Positions 15,787 through 24,700 of a DNA stretch of 54,147 nucleotides are shown here, in pieces. The notes beneath the pieces are model-generated. The model was not told the origin of the DNA and did not search any database. It saw nothing but the letters and a program-made list of their open reading frames with translations. Location: positions 1 through 54,147 of the forward strand of contig JAZRKX010000047.1 in assembly GCA_045646525.1 (NCBI GenBank), in the 5' to 3' direction. The translations under genes were made by a program, and so were the position numbers. Every line of letters begins with the position of its first letter. Positions within the stretch are counted from its first letter, which is position 1. The DNA comes from RGIG8748 sp045646525 (GTDB lineage Bacteria > Bacillota > Clostridia > UMGS1810).

Positions 15787-17696
15787 TATACCGTATGAAC
15801 TTCGTGAGTTTTATTTACAACATCGGGGTTCTTTATGTATGTAGGTACTACCTTTTCCACAACGTCTTTTACTGCGTTTATATCATTATTGTCTGTGGCT
15901 TCTTTAAGAAGGTCAAGGCTTGGCTTTAATTCCTCCATGGTTATGTCGCACGGAGCACCTACAAATATCTTTTCATGTCTTGTCTTGGTAAGACCCTCTT
16001 CGTTCATAAGAAGTTCTTCGAAGAGCTTTTCACCGGGTCTGAGCCCCGTAACCTCTATTTTGATATCTACGCCGGGGGTGTAACCCGAAAGTCTTATTAT
16101 ATTTTTTGCAAGGTCATATATTCTTACAGGCTTGCCCATATCGAGCACAAATATCTCGCCGCCCTCGGCATAGCTTGCCGCCTGAAGCACAAGCTGTGCC
16201 GCCTCGGGTATTGTCATAAAGAATCTTGTAATATCCTTGTGCGTTACGGTAACGGGACCGCCGAGCTCTATCTGTCTCTTAAACAGCGGTATTACACTTC
16301 CGTTTGAGCCGAGCACATTGCCAAAACGCACGGCAACAAACTCGGTGTCGCTAATCTTTTGCATTGCCTGCACTATAAGCTCGCACATGCGCTTGGTAGC
16401 ACCCATGATATTTGTGGGATTAACAGCCTTGTCGGTGGATATCATAACAAAGCGCTTTACCTTGTATTTATCCGCACAGAGAGCCACATTGTATGTACCG
16501 AACACATTGTTCTTTATGGCTTCGCCGGGACTGTCCTCCATAAGCGGAACATGCTTGTGCGCTGCTGCATGGAATACTATATAAGGTCTGTATTCTTCGA
16601 ATATAGACTCCAATCTTTCCTTATCTCTTACAGATGCTATCAGCACCTTGGGTTTGTTGTCGGGATAGAGTCTGTTTAAGTCTATCTGCAAATCGTAGGC
16701 ATTGTTTTCGTATATATCTACTATAACAAGCGTCTTGGGATTAAAGCGCATTATCTGTCTGCAAAGCTCGCTTCCTATAGAGCCTCCGCCGCCTGTTACA
16801 ACAACTACCTTGCCCTCTATATACTCGGATATGAGCTTATTGTCCAGAACTATTGCCTGTCTGTCCAAAAGGTCCTCTATCTGTATGCTTCGGAGCATAT
16901 TTTTAGAGACGCCCTGCGATGATATAGCCTGGTCGAGAGCGGGAACTATCTTTATCTTCGCCTTGGTCTTGGTGCAGATTTCTACTATTTCATTTTTGTC
17001 TGTAGTGCTTGCCGAGGGTATGGCAAGGAAGATTTCGTCCACACGGAGTCTCTTGCATATTTCTATAATATCATTTCTGTCGCCCATTACGGGATATCCG
17101 CAGAAAACATTTCCATGCTTGGATGTGTTATCATCTACTATACCTACGATGTTGAAATTCAAGTTTTCGTTTACATGCATATCTCTTATGAGCATAGATG
17201 CCGCAACGCCTGCACCAACTATAAGAATTTTCTTTTTATTTTCATCATTCGAGCTGTGTTCATGGTGAACAGGCATTCTGGAAAACACTCTTATGAGCAT
17301 ACGAATGCCCACAGACGCAACAGACATCGAGGCCCCCATAAGAAATGTAATTCTGAATGCATCGCGCACATCGCTTGAATATCTGTGCGGCATGGTGTAA
17401 CGGACTACAAGAGTGAGCACCATCGAGAGTGATACGCCTATAAGAGCACAGGTGCTTATCCTTACATAATCCCTTGTGGCAGCATACTGCCAGAGCACCC
17501 TGTACACACCGCCCATGTAAAACACAACGCATATGGACAAAGCGGTAGTAAATGCTACGGGCAGAAAATTATATACATTCAGCGTACCTTGATGGAGTCC
17601 GCAAACGAAAAGTATGCTCGCCATGTATATTATTGCCGCAGCAAGAATATCAAAGAGAAAAATCATCCTGTTTCTTAAGAATTTAACCTCTTTCAT
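15786..17696 (-). CDS. FlaA1/CapD-type nucleotide-sugar epimerase/dehydratase, membrane-bound
   Basis: A 636-residue polysaccharide-biosynthesis protein. Four N-terminal membrane helices (residues 8-135) are followed by a CoA-binding-like Rossmann domain (KKILIVGAGVAASML, about 155-165) and a C-terminal short-chain dehydrogenase domain with VVVTGGGGSIGSEL (about 300) and the family's modified active site (MISTDKAVNPTNIMGATKRMCE). WbpM/PglF/CapD homologues dehydrate UDP-GlcNAc to a 4-keto-6-deoxy sugar, the first step to sugars such as diNAcBac used on surface glycans. GAGGT lies five bases before the ATG. It is the first gene of the operon that holds the PqqD-like protein; whether it serves that system or surface glycosylation cannot be decided. 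Confidence 0.92.
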   Translation of the reverse strand: MKEVKFLRNRMIFLFDILAAAIIYMASILFVCGLHQGTLNVYNFLPVAFTTALSICVVFYMGGVYRVLWQYAATRDYVRISTCALIGVSLSMVLTLVVRYTMPHRYSSDVRDAFRITFLMGASMSVASVGIRMLIRVFSRMPVHHEHSSNDENKKKILIVGAGVAASMLIRDMHVNENLNFNIVGIVDDNTSKHGNVFCGYPVMGDRNDIIEICKRLRVDEIFLAIPSASTTDKNEIVEICTKTKAKIKIVPALDQAISSQGVSKNMLRSIQIEDLLDRQAIVLDNKLISEYIEGKVVVVTGGGGSIGSELCRQIMRFNPKTLVIVDIYENNAYDLQIDLNRLYPDNKPKVLIASVRDKERLESIFEEYRPYIVFHAAAHKHVPLMEDSPGEAIKNNVFGTYNVALCADKYKVKRFVMISTDKAVNPTNIMGATKRMCELIVQAMQKISDTEFVAVRFGNVLGSNGSVIPLFKRQIELGGPVTVTHKDITRFFMTIPEAAQLVLQAASYAEGGEIFVLDMGKPVRIYDLAKNIIRLSGYTPGVDIKIEVTGLRPGEKLFEELLMNEEGLTKTRHEKIFVGAPCDITMEELKPSLDLLKEATDNNDINAVKDVVEKVVPTYIKNPDVVNKTHEVHTV

Positions 17697-17740
17697 TTTG
17701 CACCTCTTATGTATACATTAATACTAAAACATGTAATATT

Positions 17741-17769
17741 ATTGTAACACAAGCAACAACTATTGTCAA
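17741..17769 (-). promoter_or_regulatory. Promoter of the FlaA1-PqqD-peptidase-exporter operon
   Basis: Minus-strand TTGACA (17764-17769), 17-base spacer, TACAAT (17741-17746). Confidence 0.8.
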
Positions 17770-17776
17770 CAAAACG

Positions 17777-17804
17777 AAAGCAGGAACTTTTTACAGTTCC
17801 CGCT
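17777..17804 (-). terminator. Terminator of the MFS transporter gene
   Basis: 11-bp stem AAAGCGGGAAC/GTTCCTGCTTT (one G-U pair) followed by CGTTTTG on the minus strand. Confidence 0.7.
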
Positions 17805-17810
17805 TTAATA

Positions 17811-19127
17811 TTATTCCTTTGCTTTTTCTGTTTTTTTGAACATACTCCATGAGTATATTACACCGATATTAAGCACAATGGCGGCAATTACGGTTATAAC
17901 ACATATTGACATGACGGGATTCCAGCCCGATTTGTCTGCTATATATGTAAATCCGTAGCTCTGTGCCATAACTGCCAGAGATTCCGCGGCATTGCTTATA
18001 CCTGCGGCAGTACCGCTCTTTCCGTACTTTACAAATCTTAAGTTGTAGTTGTATGCAAGAGTTCTCATGGCGGTAAAAAGCGCCGATATTATGCACATGG
18101 AAACCACCGTGCCGAGAGCGCCTATATGCACCATGTTTTTGAGTGCCACAGTAAATGGAAGCGCAAACGCAAGCATACCCACATGTACCCAAAGCTCATT
18201 GCGTACAAACCTTGGGTATATGAATCCTACAAGAAGCATACCCAAAAGCCCTGCAACTATTACTATAAGACCGAGCGCATTGCTCAGTGACGGAGATATC
18301 TCGTACGATTCCATAAGCATTACAGGTGAGAGCGTCTTTATACCGTTATCTATAACAACACGGCAGAACACAAGAACACACATTATAAAGAAACCGCTTT
18401 TTATGAAAAGTCCCATTGCAGGCGTCTTTTCTTTTTGGGTTTCTTCAAATTCAATCTTTCCGTTTTCTGACACATGTACATCGTAGTCGGGTTTCATCCT
18501 GGGGAGCACGACTTTTTTGTACATTACATATATTATCACAGCAAACACCGCCAGAACAACTGCCGAAATAAGAAAGTTGTATTTCCAGTTTGGAACAACT
18601 GCCGCAACAAGATACGAAAGGAACATTCCTGCGGTAGTCCCAAATGATATGTAAAATGTGTTCATTTTTCTGTCGCTTCTTACAAGGTGCGAGGATATGA
18701 TTTTAAATGCACATGGCCACAGAGCAAACTGTGCAATGGCATTGAATGTCCATGCGGTAAGCATAACAGAATACTCGGGGTGCAGAAATATAAGCGCATT
18801 TGAAACGGCGCCTCCGACAAGACTCCACTTTATCATACGGTAAGGATTGTATTTATCCGCCATAAAGCCGCCCAAAATCTGCAAAGGCCCATAGACCAGA
18901 TAAAACACGGCTGTTATTGTGCCCGACTGTGTTTTAGTTATAATTCCCTCTGCAATCATGGATGCCATAGCAGCGGTAAAACAGCTCTTGGTCATATACA
19001 CAAAGGCATACATAATCCATAAAACCCAATAAAATCCTCTGCTAAGGTGCTTGTTCTCCAGATGTACATGCGTACCGTCGAGTGCTGCAACAAGCAGCGA
19101 GGTTGTTTCTTCTCTCAATTTAAGCAT
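17811..19127 (-). CDS. MFS transporter, organophosphate-antiporter-like
   Basis: A major-facilitator permease of about 438 residues with twelve hydrophobic helices in two six-helix halves and a charged central loop (ENGKIEFEETQKEKTP). The pattern FVYMTKSCFTAAMASMI in helix 1 and GPLQILGGFMADKYNP in loop 2-3 resembles the glycerol-3-phosphate/hexose-phosphate antiporter group; substrate is not readable. The start is uncertain: GGGAG abuts the ATG at 19127 and lies nine bases before an in-frame TTG at 19118; the frame is open upstream to 19202 without a good ribosome site. It is monocistronic with its own terminator. Confidence 0.82.
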   Translation of the reverse strand: MLKLREETTSLLVAALDGTHVHLENKHLSRGFYWVLWIMYAFVYMTKSCFTAAMASMIAEGIITKTQSGTITAVFYLVYGPLQILGGFMADKYNPYRMIKWSLVGGAVSNALIFLHPEYSVMLTAWTFNAIAQFALWPCAFKIISSHLVRSDRKMNTFYISFGTTAGMFLSYLVAAVVPNWKYNFLISAVVLAVFAVIIYVMYKKVVLPRMKPDYDVHVSENGKIEFEETQKEKTPAMGLFIKSGFFIMCVLVFCRVVIDNGIKTLSPVMLMESYEISPSLSNALGLIVIVAGLLGMLLVGFIYPRFVRNELWVHVGMLAFALPFTVALKNMVHIGALGTVVSMCIISALFTAMRTLAYNYNLRFVKYGKSGTAAGISNAAESLAVMAQSYGFTYIADKSGWNPVMSICVITVIAAIVLNIGVIYSWSMFKKTEKAKE

Positions 19128-19335
19128 CTCCCGCTTATTATTTTGATATCTTTTTGATTGTACCATTGTTTTTAAACATTGTAAATAGTTGTAATTGCCC
19201 AAAATTACTTGGTTTTTTTGTGGTTTTTCGGCAAATACTCAAATGCGCCTTGTATTTATTATAAACACAAGATGTTGTTGTGATGTTGACCATTTGGTTG
19301 TATTGAAAAAACAAATAAACTTTTTCAAAAAAGTA

Positions 19336-19364
19336 TTGATTTTTAATAACACATGTGATATTAT
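19336..19364 (+). promoter_or_regulatory. Promoter of tRNA-Glu
   Basis: TTGATT (19336-19341), 17-base spacer, TATTAT (19359-19364), 19 bases before the tRNA. Confidence 0.7.
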
Positions 19365-19382
19365 ATTAAAGTACTTGATTAA

Positions 19383-19457
19383 GGCCCCTTGGTCAAGCGG
19401 TTAAGACGGCGCCCTCTCAAGGCGCAATCATGGGTTCGATTCCCGTAGGGGTCACCA
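19383..19457 (+). tRNA. tRNA-Glu (anticodon CTC)
   Basis: A full cloverleaf: acceptor GGCCCCT/AGGGGTC, D-arm GTC...GAC, anticodon stem GCGCC/GGCGC with loop CTCTCAA (anticodon CTC at 19416-19418), T-arm with TTCGATT, discriminator A and an encoded CCA. The acceptor and D-arm match bacterial tRNA-Glu. Reads GAG codons. Confidence 0.93.
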
Positions 19458-19465
19458 AACAAAGA

Positions 19466-19491
19466 AGGCATCCGAACAGGGTGCCTTTTTT
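19466..19491 (+). terminator. Terminator of tRNA-Glu
   Basis: 8-bp stem AGGCATCC/GGGTGCCT (one G-U pair), loop GAACA, then TTTTTTG. Confidence 0.8.
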
Positions 19492-19499
19492 GTTTGACA

Positions 19500-19662
19500 C
19501 TACGGGTTGAGAAGCCATGGCAAGCACCATCTTGGCTAAAGGTGGATGTAAACGACTGTGCGAAAGAGCAGAAACTCGGCAAGCTTACATAGGCGCCCCG
19601 AGCGACGCGAGGAAGTACTCGTAGGGGTCACCAGAAAAAAGACATCCGAAGATGTCTTTTTC
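19500..19662 (+). repeat. Duplicated tRNA-Glu tail with second terminator
   Basis: After the true terminator comes an inverted, degenerate T-arm fragment (GACACTACGGG at 19496-19506, against the complement of the tRNA tail), then about 110 bases of filler with CGAGCGACGCGAGG-type repeats. An exact 14-base copy of the tRNA 3' end follows (CGTAGGGGTCACCA, 19620-19633, versus 19444-19457), then a second terminator hairpin AAAAAAGACATC-CGAA-GATGTCTTTTT (19635-19661). The layout parallels that beside tRNA-Gln at 33986-34290. Confidence 0.75.
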
Positions 19663-19834
19663 AGTTATATTTGCCTACGGCAAGTTATATTGCTACGCAG
19701 TTATATTCGGCTTACGCAGAGTGATATTGTGCTTTGCACAGTTTTTCTGCAAATATAATATAACTAAATTCGGAGAATTCAATATCACTTTTGCTTTGCA
19801 AAAATATCACTCCATCGAAGATGGAATATCACTG
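19663..19834. repeat. Field of mini-palindromes separated by TTATATT / AATATCA spacers
   Basis: Small palindromes TTGCCTACGGCAA, TGCTACGCA, TGTGCTTTGCACA, TTTTGCTTTGCAAAA and CCATCGAAGATGG alternate with TTATATT or TGATATT on the left and AATATAATATAA or AATATCACT on the right. The left and right spacers are roughly inverse complements, so the whole 170 bases could fold back about a centre near 19750. It is non-coding and AT-rich between stems. The stems differ from each other, which rules out a CRISPR array. Confidence 0.65.
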
Positions 19835-19874
19835 TAATACCTTGTATATGTTTTGTACGCGAAAGCCAAATAAA

Positions 19875-19917
19875 AAAGCTATCCTTTAAACATTTTTAGT
19901 TTAATGATAGCTTTTAA
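19875..19917 (-). terminator. Terminator of the VanW-type lipoprotein gene
   Basis: Stem AAAAGCTATC...GATAGCTTTT with an inner TTTAAAC/GTTTAA extension, followed on the minus strand by a T-rich tail. Confidence 0.75.
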
Positions 19918-19922
19918 TTATT

Positions 19923-21671
19923 CTATTCCGTATCCTCTCCGGACGCCGTGATTTCTTCCTCAGGCTCAGGATGAACTATAATGTCCTCCAAATCACCCGG
20001 TACTTCAGGCTCCATTACAGGCGGAGTCTCAATCTCTGCAGGGGGTGTCTCTTCGGGAATGATTTCTGAGGGTATATCAACGGGCGGTTCCGTGACGGTA
20101 GATTCTTCTGCCGGAGGTTCGTCCGCTTTTTTTGTACCCACAGCCACTTCCTTTGCAGTGGGGAGATATCTGCTTCTGGATTCGAACTTTCTGTCGAATT
20201 CCACGCCGTTTCTCTTATATACTCTGTAGCTCTCGTATATACTGCCGTCAGAGCCGTTTGTTATTATCTTTGTTTCGCCCTCTGCAAGACTTTCGTCCTC
20301 TATGGTAGTCTGCGAATAGGGTATCGATGATATATACTTTGTGTGGAATTCCACAGTATAATCCATCTCGGATGTACCCACTATTGCTATGGTAAGCATT
20401 GTGCCGTCTATGGTAGCCTTTATGCTTACGGGATAGGATTTATTGTTTTCGAACACATAGTCTATGCTGCCATACGATACTGTTGCATCGCGCCCCATAG
20501 GCACATAGCTTACAGGGATTGAGTGATTTACTCTTGTAACGGTTTTTAAATCCGCAAGCACAACTGCATTATAAAGTGCAGACGATACCTGACATATACC
20601 GCCGCCTATGCCGTCTACAACTTTGGTTCCCACATACACATGGGCATTCTTAAAGCCTGCCGCCTCTGTTCTGGGACCTACTACCGCATTGTACGAAAAT
20701 CTCTGTCCGGGATTTAATACATAGCCGTTTATCTTTGAAGCGGCAAGGGCTATATTTGTGCATCTGCCCTGCGAGCTTCCCGCAAATGATGTGGAATACT
20801 TTGCCATGATTTTGTTTACATATTTATCCTCAAGATAGCTTGCAGTTATCTCGGGATGTGTTATTTTGGCAGGGATTTCGTAAGGCTCTTTGGAATCTTT
20901 GTTTTCTTCAAAAATTCTTTTTGCCTCATCTTCGTCTATCTCCACACCCACAACCTCAGGCTCTATGTGGTGGTTGCCGTCTTCTATAGTATAGACCGCA
21001 TCCTTTGCCTCTCTGACATACTTACTTTTAAGCTCTTCAAAGGTGAGGTTTTTGGGTGTGTACTCTGTAAGTACAAGTGTTATTGTCTTGTCTTGCTTAA
21101 AATCCGAAAGCTCTTCTTCCATATCCGAAATCGCTTTGTCGGTATCTACTATTGTACCCGAAAGGGCATTTGTAATTATAAGGCAGTCCTCGCCTATTTC
21201 TACCGTCATGGGAGACGGGTCTGTAATCTTGTCGCCAAGGTTTTCGCCTGCTACAAGAATCAGCTTATCCTTATCGTAGGATAGAGCCATATTGAGATTT
21301 ACGCCATTTTGTTTAGCAGCTTTTATATCTTTTTTGTTTTGTTTGGAGTCCTTGCCTCTGCCTACGGCATATGCTCTCTGTGCACTCGCATCAATATCTG
21401 CCTTAAGTTCAAGCTGCTCTGCGGGAATGGTAAAGCTTACCCCCTCACACTCAAAATTAAGTACGATATCCTTTGAAAAATCAGCACGAGAAGACAGAGC
21501 GTCTTTTGCCTCGGCTTTGGTCATATTGCCAACATCTATGCCGGACACGCTTACTCCCTCCACAATAAGTCCCTTGTCTTTGCCGCAGCCGACAAGGGCA
21601 AAAAGGCACAACATGGCTATAACAGCTACAGTAAATGCCTTCCACAATTTTTTAAACAAAAAAGATTTCAT
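19923..21671 (-). CDS. VanW-family lipoprotein with peptidoglycan-binding and G5-like regions
   Basis: A 582-residue exported protein. The N-terminus has a basic region, a hydrophobic stretch and a lipobox ending in LVGC (about residue 29), so it should be lipid-anchored. Residues 35 to about 275 contain two putative peptidoglycan-binding (PG_binding_4-like) repeats. The VanW core follows (GRCTNIALAASKINGYVLNPGQRFSYN, GIGGGICQVSSALYNAV, about residues 305-430), then a G5-like beta segment with IITNGSDGSIYESYRVYKRNG, and a Pro/Glu-rich tail of about 75 residues. Such proteins are common on clostridial cell surfaces; their exact function is unsettled. It has its own promoter (21690-21718) and terminator. 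Confidence 0.88.
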   Translation of the reverse strand: MKSFLFKKLWKAFTVAVIAMLCLFALVGCGKDKGLIVEGVSVSGIDVGNMTKAEAKDALSSRADFSKDIVLNFECEGVSFTIPAEQLELKADIDASAQRAYAVGRGKDSKQNKKDIKAAKQNGVNLNMALSYDKDKLILVAGENLGDKITDPSPMTVEIGEDCLIITNALSGTIVDTDKAISDMEEELSDFKQDKTITLVLTEYTPKNLTFEELKSKYVREAKDAVYTIEDGNHHIEPEVVGVEIDEDEAKRIFEENKDSKEPYEIPAKITHPEITASYLEDKYVNKIMAKYSTSFAGSSQGRCTNIALAASKINGYVLNPGQRFSYNAVVGPRTEAAGFKNAHVYVGTKVVDGIGGGICQVSSALYNAVVLADLKTVTRVNHSIPVSYVPMGRDATVSYGSIDYVFENNKSYPVSIKATIDGTMLTIAIVGTSEMDYTVEFHTKYISSIPYSQTTIEDESLAEGETKIITNGSDGSIYESYRVYKRNGVEFDRKFESRSRYLPTAKEVAVGTKKADEPPAEESTVTEPPVDIPSEIIPEETPPAEIETPPVMEPEVPGDLEDIIVHPEPEEEITASGEDTE

Positions 21672-21689
21672 TACATTACCTTCCTCAAA

Positions 21690-21718
21690 TATATAATATG
21701 CGCAAATATTATAATCAA
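21690..21718 (-). promoter_or_regulatory. Promoter of the VanW-type gene
   Basis: Minus-strand TTGATT (21713-21718), 17-base spacer, TATATA (21690-21695). Confidence 0.55.
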
Positions 21719-21729
21719 TACTACAATAA

Positions 21730-21761
21730 TTTGGCGGACTTAAAATTTTAAGTCCGCCAAA
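21730..21761. terminator. Perfect inverted repeat after nifJ, probable terminator
   Basis: 16-bp arms TTTGGCGGACTTAAAA/TTTTAAGTCCGCCAAA with no loop spacer. It sits 12 bases after the nifJ stop. The T-run is short on the minus strand, so efficiency is uncertain. Confidence 0.6.
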
Positions 21762-21772
21762 ATTTTTAATGA

Positions 21773-24700
21773 TTAATCATTGTAAGCTTTTGCCATTCTC
21801 TTGTAGTTCTCGTATCTTTCAAGCAAGTCTTTTTCTGCTTTTGCAAAGATTTCGCCTGCGATATCGGGATATGCTTTCTGGAGCATGAGGTAACGGTTTT
21901 CTCCCATGAGGAAGTCGATAACCTTGCCTGTGGGCTCCTTGGAATCAAGCTGGAACGGATTCTGTCCTGCTTCTGCAAGAGTGGGGTCGTATCTCCAGAG
22001 ATGCCAGTAGCCTGTTTCTACAGCCTTCTTCTCTTCGGCAATGGAGTTTGCCATGTTGCCCTTTGCCTTGATACCATGGTTGATACAAGGAGCGTAAGCG
22101 ATGATGAGTGAAGGACCGTTGTAAGCTTCTGCTTCTCTTATAGCCTTAAGTGCCTGTGCGGGGTTAGCACCGAGAGCAATCTGAGCTACATATACATAAC
22201 CGTAGGTTGTTCCAATCATACCAAGGTCTTTCTTCTTAACCTTTTTACCGGAAGCAGCAAACTTAGCAACTGCGCCTGTAGGTGTAGCCTTGGAGGACTG
22301 ACCGCCTGTGTTGGAGTAAACCTCGGTATCTACTACGAAGATGTTGATGTCTTCGCCCGAAGCGATAACATGGTCAAGACCGCCGTAACCGATATCGTAT
22401 GCCCAACCGTCGCCGCCGAATACCCACTGAGATCTCTTAACGAGGAAGTCGGTTCTGTCTGCGATTTCCTTGATAGCGGGGTTAGTCATATCTTCTGCGC
22501 CAATGAGAGCTGCTATATCCTTAGCTGCTGCCTTGGAAGCTGCTGCATCGTCCATGCCTGCAATCCAAGCCTTGAATGCTTCTGCAAGTTCACTCTTAAC
22601 AGCATCCATTACGCTTTCCATTCTCATTTTGAGAGTGTTTCTGATCTTCTGGTTAGCCTTAACCATACCAAGACCGAATTCAGCGTTATCCTCGAAGAGA
22701 GAGTTTGCCCAAGCGGGACCCTTGCCCTCTGCGTTCTTTGTATAAGGCATAGAAGGTGCGCTTCCGCCCCAGATGGAAGTACATCCTGTAGCGTTAGCAA
22801 CCATCATTCTGCCGCCAAAGAGCTGAGTGATAAGCTTGATATAAGGTGTTCCACCGCAGCCTGCGCATGCGCCGGAGAATTCGAGCATGGGCTGTGCGAA
22901 CTGAGAATTCTTGATGTTTTTGGAAATATCTATTTCGTCCTGCTTGGTGGGAACAGTCATAGCATAATCCCAGTTGGGAACCTGCTCGTACTGGCTGTCG
23001 ATGGGGTTCATTTCGATAGCAGCCTTAGGACAAACCTGAGCACAAACGCCGCAACCGAGACAGTCGAGTACAGATACCTGCATACGATACTGCTTTCCTT
23101 CGAAGCCTGTAGCCTTTAATGTGTCAAAGCCTGCGGGCTTACCTGCTGCTTCTTCATCTGTAAGAAGTACAGGTCTTATAGCAGCGTGAGGACAAACGAG
23201 TGAACACTGGTTACACTGGATACACTTGTCTGCAATCCATGTGGGAACATTTACTGCAACGCCTCTCTTTTCATAAGCGGAGGTACCAGTTTCAAATGTA
23301 CCGTCTTCTATACCTACGAAGGTGCTTACGGGGAGTTTGTTACCTCTCTGTGCATTTACGGGGTCTACAATGTTCTTTATAAATGCAGGTCTTTCGCTGT
23401 CGTCCTTAGCTTCGTCCTTAGCATCCTTCCAGGAAGCGGGAACATCTATCTTCTTAAGAGCTTCTATAGCGCCATCAACTGCTGCGCAGTTCATGTTTAC
23501 TATTTCGTCACCCTTCTTGCCGTATGTCTTCTTAATTGCATTCTTGATGAGTACAACTGCTTCTTCAAAGTCTATAACATTTGCAAGCTTGAAGAATGCA
23601 CTCTGTGTTACCATGTTAATTCTGTTGGGTCCAAGACCAACCTTAACTGCAACATCAACGGCATTTATTGTGTAGAACTCTATTTCGTTTTCTGCAAGGT
23701 ATCTCTTAACATTTGCAGGCAGCTTTTCGTCGAGTTCTTCGGGAGTCCATACACAGTTAAGAAGGAATGTGCCGCCCTTCTTTAATCCCTCGAGTATATC
23801 ATACTGGTGGAGGTATGCGGGCTTGTGACATGCGATGTAGTCTGCTTCGTCAAGGAGGTAAGTAGACTTAATGGGCTTCTTACCGAATCTTAAGTGAGAC
23901 ATTGTAACACCGCCCGACTTCTTGGAGTCGTAATCAAAGTAAGCCTGAGCATAGAGGTCTGTGTTGTCACCGATAATCTTTATAGCATCCTTGTTTGCAC
24001 CAACTGTACCGTCGGAACCGAAGCCCCAGAACTTACATCTTGTGGTGCCCTCGGGAGCTGCATTAACCTTTGCAGGTAATTCGAGGGAGAGGTTTGTAAC
24101 ATCGTCTACGATACCGATTGTAAAGCCGTTCTTGGGCTGTGCAGCATCTAAGTTATTGAACACTGCAACAATCTGTGTAGGTGTAGTATCCTTGGAGCCG
24201 AGACCATAGCGTCCGCCAACGATAACAGGAGCGCTTGCCTTGCCGTAGAAGAGGTTGCATACATCGAGGTAAAGGGGTTCGCCAAGTGAACCGGGTTCCT
24301 TTGTTCTGTCGAGAACTGCAATCTTTTCTACAGTTTCGGGAAGTACATCGAAGAAGTACTTGGAAGAGAAAGGTCTGTAGAGGTGTACCTTAACTACGCC
24401 GACCTTTTCGCCTGCAGCGTTAAGATAATCTATTGTCTCTTCGATAGCTTCGCAAACAGAGCCCATAGCTACGATAACCTTTGTAGCGTCCTTTGCACCG
24501 TAGTAGGTGAAGGGAGCATACTGCCTGCCTGTAATCTTGGAGATTTCTTTCATATAGTCGGCAACCACATCGGGAACTGCATCATAGAACTTGTTGGATG
24601 CTTCTCTGCCCTGGAAGTAGATGTCGGAGTTCTGAGCTGTACCGCGGAGTACGGGGTGCTCGGGGTTTAATGCATTGTCTTTGAATGCCTTTAATGCATC

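Noticed and set aside
19500..19662. Prophage or integrative element attachment site at tRNA-Glu
   Set aside because: The duplicated tail is 14 bases and only about 110 bases separate it from the tRNA, with no integrase; a tail-copying repeat fits better, though an old deletion cannot be excluded.
19663..19834. CRISPR array
   Set aside because: The conserved parts are only about 7 bases, the palindromes differ, and no cas gene is in the window.
22370..23119. 249-residue plus-strand frame inside nifJ
   Set aside because: Antisense to conserved ferredoxin-domain sequence, no ribosome site.
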